A stretch of 28,381 bases of DNA from a virus: IMG/VR virus record IMGVR_UViG_3300029309_000266, positions 1 through 28,381 of that record; one strand, written 5' to 3'. Made by a program: the position numbers and the translations under genes. Below, piece by piece: positions 15,998 to 22,274 of the stretch. Every line of letters begins with the position of its first letter. The first letter of the stretch is position 1. Below the pieces are notes generated by a model, which worked only from the letters and a program-made list of their open reading frames with translations, was not told the origin of the DNA and did no database searches.

Positions 15998-16714
15998 ATG
16001 TTTGGATTATCAACATTTGCACAAGCACCCTTTGCATCTTTAGGAACAACAGTTGGTCCAGATATGATAGTAAATGTTGCAACTAATGCAGCAGTAATGT
16101 CTGTAGGAACAGTCGTAATAAGTGCAAGTGCAACACTACATGAATTTATTTCTGGAGTAGAAGCAACATCTGGATTAGGAACTACAACATTTGCAGCTAC
16201 TACGACACCACCTATAACAGGAGTATCAGCAACAGGTGCAGTTGGCAACCTAGAAAATATTGCAGGTGCAGTTGTAAATGTTACGAATGTAGTTGGTAAC
16301 ATGGCGTTAGGAAATGCTGTTGTATTTGGTGGTGCAGTTCAAGGTGTTTCAAGTTCAGGTAAAACTGCAGCTTTAGGAGACGAAATAATAATTGCAGATT
16401 GTAATGTAACTGCAGCACAAATAGGAAGTGTATCTGCTACTACAGCTTTAGGTAACGAATCTTTAATTACAGAAAATAAAATTATACCTACAGGTGTATT
16501 AGCAACATCTTCGTTAGGAGATGAAACTATATCAGGAAATGCAACTATAACTCCTAATGGTATAGCACTAATAGGTTCTATAAGTAGTGTAAGAGTTTGG
16601 AGTGATGTTGATGATAGTCAGACTTCAAACTTTACACCTGTCAATGACTCACAAACTCCTAACTGGAGTACAGTTAATGATACTCAAAATCCAGATTGGA
16701 ATGAGGTCGCATAA
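15998..16714 (+). CDS. Repetitive beta-type virion protein
   Basis: A 238-residue protein that opens MFGLSTFAQAPFASLGTTVG, a start often seen in marine phage structural proteins. The middle is built from loosely repeated G-V-x-A-T-x-x-L-G units (GVEATSGLG, GVSATGAVG, GSVSATTALG, GVLATSSLG), each followed by a hydrophobic strand. The C-terminus carries three 11-residue tandem repeats ending in NWSTVNDTQNPDWNEVA. This pattern suggests an elongated, stacked beta structure such as a fibre shaft, with the repeats as a docking or coat segment. One Cys; no signal peptide. Confidence 0.68.
   Translation: MFGLSTFAQAPFASLGTTVGPDMIVNVATNAAVMSVGTVVISASATLHEFISGVEATSGLGTTTFAATTTPPITGVSATGAVGNLENIAGAVVNVTNVVGNMALGNAVVFGGAVQGVSSSGKTAALGDEIIIADCNVTAAQIGSVSATTALGNESLITENKIIPTGVLATSSLGDETISGNATITPNGIALIGSISSVRVWSDVDDSQTSNFTPVNDSQTPNWSTVNDTQNPDWNEVA
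16607..16705 (+). repeat. Three in-frame 33-bp tandem repeats
   Basis: Units at 16607-16639, 16640-16672 and 16673-16705 encode VDDSQTSNFTP, VNDSQTPNWST and VNDTQNPDWNE. The DNA has diverged while the (V-N/D-D-S/T-Q-x-x-x-F/W) pattern is kept, so selection acts on the protein. A partial fourth unit starts with the Val before the stop codon. Confidence 0.8.
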
Positions 16715-16729
16715 ATAAAGAGGTAAATT

Positions 16730-17875
16730 ATGCCAAGTTATGATAACGATTTAGTATTAACCGAACTAGCTACAGGTGAAGGTAGCGGTACATGGGGTGA
16801 TACTACAAACTTAAATTTAGAATTAATAGGAGAAGCTTTCTCTTATGGCACAGGAGCAACTTTTGACTCTGATGCAAATAAAACTGTAACTGTAGACCAA
16901 GCTTCAAATTTATATAGAAGAATGTTTATTGATGTAACATCTTCTGCAACATTATCTGCAACAAGAACTTTAGAAATAAATCCAACTACCATGTCAAAAA
17001 CTATGGTAATTAAAAATTCTACAAGTGGTAGTCAATCAATAATAATCAAACAAGGTAGTGGAGCTACTGTCACTATAGGTAATGGTTTGTCTAAAATGGT
17101 TGTTCTTACAGGTTCAGGTTCAGGAGCAGCAGTTATAGATGTTTTAGGCTCTATTGATTTAGGTGCAAACGCTAAAATAAATGGCGGACAGTTTGGTATC
17201 ACAGCAGATGAAACAGCAACCTTTACTAATAAAACTATAAATGGTGCTAACAACACAATAACTATAGCAGATTCAAGTATTGCTAGTAATGCTGCAATAG
17301 ATGCCTCTAAGATAGCTAATGGTAATGTTTCAAATGCAGAGTTTCAGTATTTAGATGGTGTAACTTCATCTATACAAAGTCAATTAGATTCAGCAGTAAA
17401 TTTTGGTAATAATTCTTGGATTACTTCTGCAGAAGGTAGAGAAAGATTTTATTTTGCAACTAACAGTAACACTATAATAAAATACGATGGAAATTTTCGT
17501 GTTGATAATAATTCAAACGTAAGTAGATTCTCAGTTGATAATAGTGGTAATGGAGTATTTTCAGGAGATATTACAGCTTATGGCTCTCCTTCTGATATAG
17601 CTTTAAAAGAAAATGTTGATGTAATAGATAACGCCTTAGAAAAAGTAAATCAACTGAAAGGGATTACTTATGATTTGAAATCAGATGGTAATAGATTAAC
17701 AGGATTAGTTGCTCAAGATTTACAAGAAGTTTTGCCAGAAGCTGTTTATACACATAAAGATATAGAAACCAAAGAAGAACATTTAGCTATAAGATATGGC
17801 AATACTGTTGGTCTTTTGGTTGAGGCAATCAAAGAATTATCAGAAGAAGTTAAAACATTAAAGGAAAATAAATAA
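16730..17875 (+). CDS. Tail fibre with C-terminal S74 intramolecular chaperone (copy 2)
   Basis: A 381-residue fibre. The N-terminus PSYDNDLVLTELATGEGSGT with TWGDTTNLNLELIGEA is the widespread phage fibre-attachment motif. A beta-rich shaft follows, with a segment TNKTINGANNTITIADSSIA typical of trimeric fibre proteins. From about residue 285 there is an S74 chaperone domain: SDIALKENV gives the Ser288/Lys293 dyad, then LTGLVAQDLQEVLPEAVY and a coiled-coil end. Compared with the copy at 12784 the chaperones align in layout but the N-termini differ, so the two fibres probably attach at different sites or the second has replaced its head. RBS is GAGGT. Confidence 0.87.
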   Translation: MPSYDNDLVLTELATGEGSGTWGDTTNLNLELIGEAFSYGTGATFDSDANKTVTVDQASNLYRRMFIDVTSSATLSATRTLEINPTTMSKTMVIKNSTSGSQSIIIKQGSGATVTIGNGLSKMVVLTGSGSGAAVIDVLGSIDLGANAKINGGQFGITADETATFTNKTINGANNTITIADSSIASNAAIDASKIANGNVSNAEFQYLDGVTSSIQSQLDSAVNFGNNSWITSAEGRERFYFATNSNTIIKYDGNFRVDNNSNVSRFSVDNSGNGVFSGDITAYGSPSDIALKENVDVIDNALEKVNQLKGITYDLKSDGNRLTGLVAQDLQEVLPEAVYTHKDIETKEEHLAIRYGNTVGLLVEAIKELSEEVKTLKENK

Positions 17876-18486
17876 TGCCTTTTGCTCAAAATACAACATT
17901 ACCTTCATCTGGCTCTATAAGTTTAAATCAAATTCATGTTGAGTCTGGCGGAAGTAGCGGTACAACAATAAATTTTAATAATCGAAGAATAAGAAACCTT
18001 ACAGGATTTAAAAAAAGTTCATCAGGAGCTAAAAGTTTTAGTCAATGTCGAGGAGCTTATATGGACGGATTACCTGCTAGTACACAAAATTGTATTGTAC
18101 GAGATAATGTAGTTCAAGGACAAAATGGAGCATCTAGGGGATATTATCAAGGCAGACCATATATAGATGCAGGAGTAGTAAATATAGGAGCAAATACAAG
18201 CTCAGTAATAAGATATTATGCCGCTTCTGATTGGGAAGATGAAGGAGAAGGAGATTACGATTTTAGTTTTGCCATAGTGGCGGTAGCTCCAGGATATGGT
18301 GGCGGAGCAAGTTTTTCTCATAATGCTACTACAGGAGATATATCTGGTACTAATGGTTATTGCAGAGTTGTTAAAACAGCATCAGGTGGCGAAGCCGCTA
18401 CAGGTAGTATTGAAAATGAATTTAGCGAACAGGAACTTCGTTTTGCTCTAACAAGTCAATATCCTTGGGGTATAACTGTTGATTAA
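17875..18486 (+). CDS. Fibre-associated protein, LPSSGxIxLNxIHVE family (copy 2)
   Basis: A 203-residue protein overlapping the second fibre by 1 base. The N-terminal segment LPSSGSISLNQIHVESGGSS matches the start of the protein at 14217; what follows is different (FKKSSSGAKSFSQCRGAYMD, later GYGGGASFSHNATTGDISGT). It has Cys at several positions but no signal peptide. The repeated fibre-plus-partner arrangement suggests that it docks on, or is displayed beside, the fibre, with the divergent C-terminal part facing the cell. Overlaps the hydroxylase-like gene by 1 base. Confidence 0.7.
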   Translation: MPFAQNTTLPSSGSISLNQIHVESGGSSGTTINFNNRRIRNLTGFKKSSSGAKSFSQCRGAYMDGLPASTQNCIVRDNVVQGQNGASRGYYQGRPYIDAGVVNIGANTSSVIRYYAASDWEDEGEGDYDFSFAIVAVAPGYGGGASFSHNATTGDISGTNGYCRVVKTASGGEAATGSIENEFSEQELRFALTSQYPWGITVD

Positions 18487-19034
18487 TGGAAAAGCTTTTT
18501 TCTATTAATGCAGATGTCTTTGTTGAAAAACTAAATCCTATAACTCAAGCTAGATGGGAAGTTTGGACTAAAAGAAGAGGTGGTTGCCATGAAGATACTC
18601 GTTGTATACCTCTCAAGTGGGCAGCTAATAAAGTAAAGTTTGAGCCAAACGAAACAAATGAATTTAATCAAATAGAATATCACGAAGAATATATTTTATT
18701 TGCTAATGAACTAGATGATATAAATAGAAAGCTTGATAGCATTCATGGACCTGCAAAATTAATTAATGCTGTATTTATAAAACTTTTATCAGGCTGTAGT
18801 GTTCGAGAACACCAAGATACGCCAAGTGGTAGAGAAAATATTTTTTCTAAAACAAGAAGATACCATATACCAATCATTACCAATCCAAAGGTTTTTATGA
18901 AATGTTTAGATACAGATTATTATCTTGAAAAGGGTAATGTTTATGAATTAGAAAATACAAAAAATCATGGCGTTAGAAACGAAAGCGAAATAGATAGAAT
19001 ACATTTAGTAATAGATAGACTACCTTACAAATAA
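18486..19034 (+). CDS. 2-oxoglutarate/Fe(II) dioxygenase, Asp/Asn beta-hydroxylase-like
   Basis: A 182-residue cytoplasmic enzyme candidate. The core shows the double-stranded beta-helix signature of the aspartyl/asparaginyl beta-hydroxylase family: SVREHQDTPSG with the HxD iron ligands His109 and Asp111, RRYHIPIITNP, then EKGNVYELENTKNHGVRN with the distal ligand His161, and IDRIHLVID with Arg171 placed to bind 2-oxoglutarate. Members use O2 and 2-oxoglutarate to hydroxylate Asp/Asn or other substrates. It follows the second fibre pair (1-base overlap), so a virion or fibre protein is a candidate substrate; that is inference. The N-terminal 60 residues are not recognisable. Confidence 0.82.
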   Translation: MEKLFSINADVFVEKLNPITQARWEVWTKRRGGCHEDTRCIPLKWAANKVKFEPNETNEFNQIEYHEEYILFANELDDINRKLDSIHGPAKLINAVFIKLLSGCSVREHQDTPSGRENIFSKTRRYHIPIITNPKVFMKCLDTDYYLEKGNVYELENTKNHGVRNESEIDRIHLVIDRLPYK

Positions 19035-19036
19035 AT

Positions 19037-19213
19037 ATGAGCAACGAGGCACTTAATAAAATACATTCACACGAAAGAGAATGTTCAATTAGATACGAAA
19101 ACATAGAGAAAAGACTTGACGAGGGCAACAAAAGGTTTGTTCGCATAGAGCTTTTGATTGTTGGCTTATATGCAACAATGGCATCTATAGAGGTTTTAGC
19201 GAGGGTAATATGA
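19037..19213 (+). CDS. 58-residue coiled-coil plus membrane protein
   Basis: ATG 19037, 2 bases after the preceding stop; stop TGA 19211-19213. Residues 1-35 are a charged helix (NKIHSHERECSIRYENIEKR) and residues 38-55 a hydrophobic segment (ELLIVGLYATMASIEVLA). This design resembles small XhlA/haemolysin-type phage membrane proteins found in lysis regions. It may assist the holin. It was found by reading the 497-base stretch before the nuclease gene, which otherwise looks empty. Confidence 0.65.
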   Translation: MSNEALNKIHSHERECSIRYENIEKRLDEGNKRFVRIELLIVGLYATMASIEVLARVI

Positions 19214-19389
19214 GAATATTTTTAACAGAGTTTACTTACAAAGGCGAAACTCATGATGGTCCAGATATTATTGCAGAGAGTAGAGAAATAGCAGAAAAAA
19301 CTGCCAAAAGAAAAGGAGTCACAGTTATTGGAGAGTTAGACTCACTTCTTGCAATAGAAGATGATAGCAAAGAAGTTTCTATGCACTAA
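19210..19389 (+). CDS. 59-residue hypothetical protein
   Basis: ATG 19210 overlaps the previous stop (ATGA); stop TAA 19387-19389 overlaps the next start (TAATG). The peptide starts MRIFLTEFTYKGETHDGPDI and continues with an alpha helix (AESREIAEKTAKRKG) and a strand (VTVIGELDSLLAIE), the beta-beta-alpha-beta order of a small folded domain. It is acidic at the C-terminus. Tight coupling on both sides supports it as a real gene; function unknown. Confidence 0.62.
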   Translation: MRIFLTEFTYKGETHDGPDIIAESREIAEKTAKRKGVTVIGELDSLLAIEDDSKEVSMH

Positions 19390-19538
19390 TGGATAATGAC
19401 CTCCTAATAGGCATAGGTATCAATCTTTTATTTTTATTAGGTCTTATTAGTTTAAAAATATGGGCAGATAGAAGAGTAGAAAGAAATATGAAAGCTTATC
19501 TAAAATATTTAAAAGAGAAAAGGAAATACAATGTATGA
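19389..19538 (+). CDS. 49-residue single-pass membrane protein
   Basis: ATG 19389 (TAATG overlap); stop TGA 19536-19538 overlaps the nuclease start. Residues 5-24 are hydrophobic (LLIGIGINLLFLLGLISLKI) and the rest is a strongly basic tail ending KEKRKYNV. The design, short N-terminus, one membrane helix, then positive cytoplasmic tail, is like small holins or antiholins. Call rests on topology and the lysis-gene neighbourhood. Confidence 0.6.
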   Translation: MDNDLLIGIGINLLFLLGLISLKIWADRRVERNMKAYLKYLKEKRKYNV

Positions 19539-19956
19539 ATATAAATGCACAGTAGATAGAGTTGTTGATGGTGATACTATAGATGTGACACTAGATTTAG
19601 GTTTTTCTGTCCTTTATAAAACAAGAGTAAGACTCTTTGGAATTGATACACCTGAGTCAAGAACTAGAGATAAAGACGAAAAAGCTAGAGGCAAAATGTC
19701 TGCAGCTTTTTTAAAAATGGCTGTTGAAGGTGCAGATACAGTTGTAATAAGAACTAAACTTAGAGATTCAAAAGGTAAGTTTGGCAGAGTATTAGGAACA
19801 GTTGTTTGTGATGGAGAAGATGTAAACGAAGCAATGGTAGATGCACACTTAGCAGCAAAATACTTTGGACAAAACAAAACAGCAATAGAAGCTGTACATC
19901 AAGCTAATAGAACCAAGCTAATTGAAATGGGTCTCTTTGAGCCAGTAGATGGATGA
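19531..19956 (+). CDS. Staphylococcal-type thermonuclease (SNase family)
   Basis: A 141-residue Ca2+-dependent nuclease candidate with the OB-fold SNase core. The catalytic set is complete: VVDGDTIDVT with Asp15, RVRLFGIDTPES with Arg34, Asp39 and Glu42, and KFGRVLG with Arg86. These match Asp21, Arg35, Asp40, Glu43 and Arg87 of the staphylococcal enzyme. No signal peptide is visible, so it would act in the cytoplasm, for example degrading host or rival DNA, or be carried in the virion. It overlaps its neighbours by 8 bases at each end and lies inside the lysis-gene block, unlike its usual position with replication genes. Confidence 0.9.
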   Translation: MYEYKCTVDRVVDGDTIDVTLDLGFSVLYKTRVRLFGIDTPESRTRDKDEKARGKMSAAFLKMAVEGADTVVIRTKLRDSKGKFGRVLGTVVCDGEDVNEAMVDAHLAAKYFGQNKTAIEAVHQANRTKLIEMGLFEPVDG

Positions 19957-20299
19957 TATTGTAAGACTAATAACCGAGTTAGGATTTCCTGTTGCTGCAG
20001 CATTAGGACTTGGTATTTTTGTTTGGAAGCTTATAAATAGAATTATAGATGGCATGGAATCTAAAATAGATGTAGTTGATGATAAAGTAAATGAACAGCT
20101 AAAAGCTATGGAAGGCAGATTGCAACAAAAGTTAGATGCACAACAAGGTATACTTGTATCACTTATAGACAGAGTAAGAAGTGTAGATAATGAAATAATT
20201 AGGCAAGACACTTTATTAAAGACTATGTTAGGTGTACCGCAATTAGTACAAAAGGATAAAATAGCAAAGGCAGATAGAGATGACCAAAGAAAAGATTAA
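19949..20299 (+). CDS. Holin-like membrane protein with coiled coil
   Basis: A 116-residue protein. Residues about 8-30 are hydrophobic (LGFPVAAALGLGIFVWKLIN), followed by a long charged coiled coil (DGMESKIDVVDDKVNEQLKA and onward) and a basic, hydrophilic end (DKIAKADRDDQRKD). This N-membrane, C-coiled-coil layout is that of BhlA/XhlA-type holin-like proteins. In the lysis block it is the best holin candidate; two smaller membrane proteins precede it. It overlaps the CsgF-like gene by 20 bases, so the curli cassette is translated from the same message. Confidence 0.68.
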   Translation: MDDIVRLITELGFPVAAALGLGIFVWKLINRIIDGMESKIDVVDDKVNEQLKAMEGRLQQKLDAQQGILVSLIDRVRSVDNEIIRQDTLLKTMLGVPQLVQKDKIAKADRDDQRKD

Positions 20300-20822
20300 A
20301 AGAAAAAGAGGCAGACCTACAAATGCAGAAGTAGCTGCCAGAAAAAGAGCAGAGCAAAAAGATTTAGCTTTAATTATTTGTATGTATGTTGGCTTGTTTA
20401 TTGTTATAGCTTTTTGTGTAAATCTTGCACTAGCTAGTGAAATGACTTTTAAATTTAAGTCTCCTAGTTTTTCTGGTGTCAATACATCACAACATTATTT
20501 AACAATAGAAAATCAAGAACATACTAGATACAAAACTATACAAGAAGAAATAGAAGCTTTAGTAGAACAAGCAGAAAGAGATGAACAAAATACCACTACA
20601 GCTAGATTTATAAGAAATTTTGAAACTAGAGTTTATGCAAAGCTTTCACAACAACTTGTAGAAAAATTATTTGGAGAGACTCCACAAGATAATGGAACAA
20701 TAGAGTTAGAGGGAAACACTATTGATTATAAGGTAGACACTACAAATATTACACTAACAGTTACTAATGAAGATAATAAACAAACAGTTATTACTTTTCC
20801 TCTCAATAGTTTTACTTTCTAG
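20280..20822 (+). CDS. csgF: Curli assembly factor CsgF homologue with basic N-terminal extension
   Basis: A 180-residue CsgF-like protein. After an export helix (residues 29-52, ending LALA) the sequence SEMTFKFKSPSFSG matches the mature N-terminus of bacterial CsgF (GTMTFQFRNPNFGG), the peptide that enters the CsgG channel and forms its second constriction. The C-terminal half also fits CsgF: helix ARFIRNFETRVYAKLSQQLV, then NTIDYKVDTTNITLTVTNED and a hydrophobic strand. The first 28 residues (KIKRKRGRPTNAEVAARKRA) form a very basic extension with an AT-hook-like RGRP, unusual for an exported protein. Translation could alternatively begin at the ATG at 20382, giving a shorter signal peptide. 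Its 3' end overlaps csgG by 56 bases. Confidence 0.85.
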   Translation: MTKEKIKRKRGRPTNAEVAARKRAEQKDLALIICMYVGLFIVIAFCVNLALASEMTFKFKSPSFSGVNTSQHYLTIENQEHTRYKTIQEEIEALVEQAERDEQNTTTARFIRNFETRVYAKLSQQLVEKLFGETPQDNGTIELEGNTIDYKVDTTNITLTVTNEDNKQTVITFPLNSFTF

Positions 20823-21570
20823 CTGTACAGTTTTTAATGATGATGCTTTGCCTAATCAAGAAATATCAAAGTATCCTGAAAGGGTTGGTGTTATTAATAA
20901 AAAAATTACTGCAACGCCTGCTGCCAAAAAGAAACCTATAGTTGCTGTATATCCAACTTCGTTTACAGACCAAACTGGACAAAGAAGAAGTAATAATAGT
21001 TTTGCAACATTTAGTACAGCAGTTACACAAGCACCTTATGTTTTGCTTATAAAGACATTAAAAGAAGTTTCAGGTGGAGAGTTTTTTGAAGTTGTAGAAA
21101 GAGTAGGTTTAGATAATCTTACAAAAGAAAGACAGCTTATAAGAAGCACAAGAGAATCTTTTGATGACCCACAAAAGCTAAAGCCATTAATGTTTGCAGG
21201 TCTGATAATGGAAGGTGCAATTATAGGTTATGAAACTAATACTAGAAGCGGTGGTAGAGGTGCAAGGTTATTAGGCATAGGTGCTTCTAAAGAGTATAAA
21301 CAAGATACTGTAACTTTATCATTAAGAACTGTATCTGTATTAACAGGCAGAGTATTGATAGAAGTTTCTATAACAAAAAGTATTCTTAGTGTTGGCACAA
21401 ATCAAGATGGATTTAGATTTATAGAAAATAGAACAGAGCTAATAGAAATAGAAAATGGTGATGTTGAAAATGAAAGCGTTACAATAGCATTGCAGTCTGC
21501 TATAGAAGAAGCAATATTAGCTACTATAGAAAAAGGAATTCAAAAAAATTTTTGGAGTTATAAAGAATGA
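20767..21570 (+). CDS. csgG: Curli secretion channel CsgG homologue (lipoprotein)
   Basis: A 267-residue protein matching CsgG, the nonameric outer-membrane pore for curli subunits. The signal peptide ends in the lipobox LSSC, with Cys20 to be lipidated. Core matches to E. coli CsgG include AVYPTSFTDQTGQ, FSTAVTQAP (the constriction-loop segment, Phe82 matching the conserved channel Phe), ERVGLDNLTKERQLIR, IMEGAIIGYETNTRSGG, RGARLLGIGASKEY and NLRVV-like strands followed by SKTILSV and FRFI. The constriction Tyr and Asn of E. coli are replaced here. The signal peptide lies within the csgF 3' end in another frame. It ends 4 bases into the next start (ATGA overlap). Confidence 0.92.
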   Translation: MKIINKQLLLFLSIVLLSSCTVFNDDALPNQEISKYPERVGVINKKITATPAAKKKPIVAVYPTSFTDQTGQRRSNNSFATFSTAVTQAPYVLLIKTLKEVSGGEFFEVVERVGLDNLTKERQLIRSTRESFDDPQKLKPLMFAGLIMEGAIIGYETNTRSGGRGARLLGIGASKEYKQDTVTLSLRTVSVLTGRVLIEVSITKSILSVGTNQDGFRFIENRTELIEIENGDVENESVTIALQSAIEEAILATIEKGIQKNFWSYKE

Positions 21571-22274
21571 TAAAACTATTACCAGTTATATTTTTGTTAT
21601 CAATAAATATTTTTGTTGCAGATAATGAAATATCTATTGACCAAACTGGAGCTACAGCTAATTTAGATATAGAGCAATTAGGTTCTGGAAACTTAATTGG
21701 CGGTTCAACTGCAACTGCTGGTTCGATGACTGCTTTAGATTTAGATGGTGCAACAATGACTTTGGACATCAACCAACTAGGTAACTCTAATTTATTTAGA
21801 GGCGATATATATGCAGATAGCTATACAGGTTTCTTTGAATTTACAGGAGATTCCAATACATTTGCTATGCAAACAGACCCAGATAACACTTATGGTGCAG
21901 ATAGTTCAAATGTAAATGTACAGGTATCTGGCTCTTCAAATGCTTTTATTTTGAACCAAGCTACTAATGCAATGGCATCTACACTAGATTTAGATTGGAC
22001 TATTAATGGTTCAAATAACAGCATAACATCTTCTATTGACCAAGACTTAGCTACAAACTATATGAACATTAGTGGCTCTGATAATACAGTTACTTTTGAT
22101 GGAGATGGCTACCAAGGTGCATATTTTCATCTGACTCATACTGGAGGCTCTAGAACTATAAATGTTACACAACAAAGTACACTTGATAATGACTGGCTTA
22201 AGATTACTTCTTCTGGTTCTAATGGTACTTTCTGTGTCAATCAAAACGACCAAGGCACTAGCACAAGTTGTTGA
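21567..22274 (+). CDS. Secreted curlin-repeat protein (CsgA/CsgB-like)
   Basis: A 235-residue exported protein. An N-terminal signal peptide (MIKLLPVIFLLSINIFVADN) is followed by repeated strand-turn-strand units with the curlin pattern hydrophobic-x-hydrophobic-x-Q-x-x-G-x-x-N: EQLGSGN, NQLGNSN, TGDSN, VSGSSN, INGSNN, ISGSDN and SSGSNG. The Gly..Asn turns recur about every 22-33 residues, as in CsgA, though irregularly and with few of the internal Gln-x-Gly-x-Gly-Asn steps. Two Cys near the end (C223, C235) are not typical of CsgA. It directly follows csgG (ATGA) and is the obvious cargo for the channel. It may be an amyloid-like fibre subunit or a single-chain beta-solenoid. Confidence 0.78.
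   Translation: MIKLLPVIFLLSINIFVADNEISIDQTGATANLDIEQLGSGNLIGGSTATAGSMTALDLDGATMTLDINQLGNSNLFRGDIYADSYTGFFEFTGDSNTFAMQTDPDNTYGADSSNVNVQVSGSSNAFILNQATNAMASTLDLDWTINGSNNSITSSIDQDLATNYMNISGSDNTVTFDGDGYQGAYFHLTHTGGSRTINVTQQSTLDNDWLKITSSGSNGTFCVNQNDQGTSTSC

Noticed and set aside
16607-16705. Possible CRISPR-like or direct-repeat array
   Set aside because: Units are adjacent with no spacers, diverged in DNA and preserved in protein, so this is a coding repeat.
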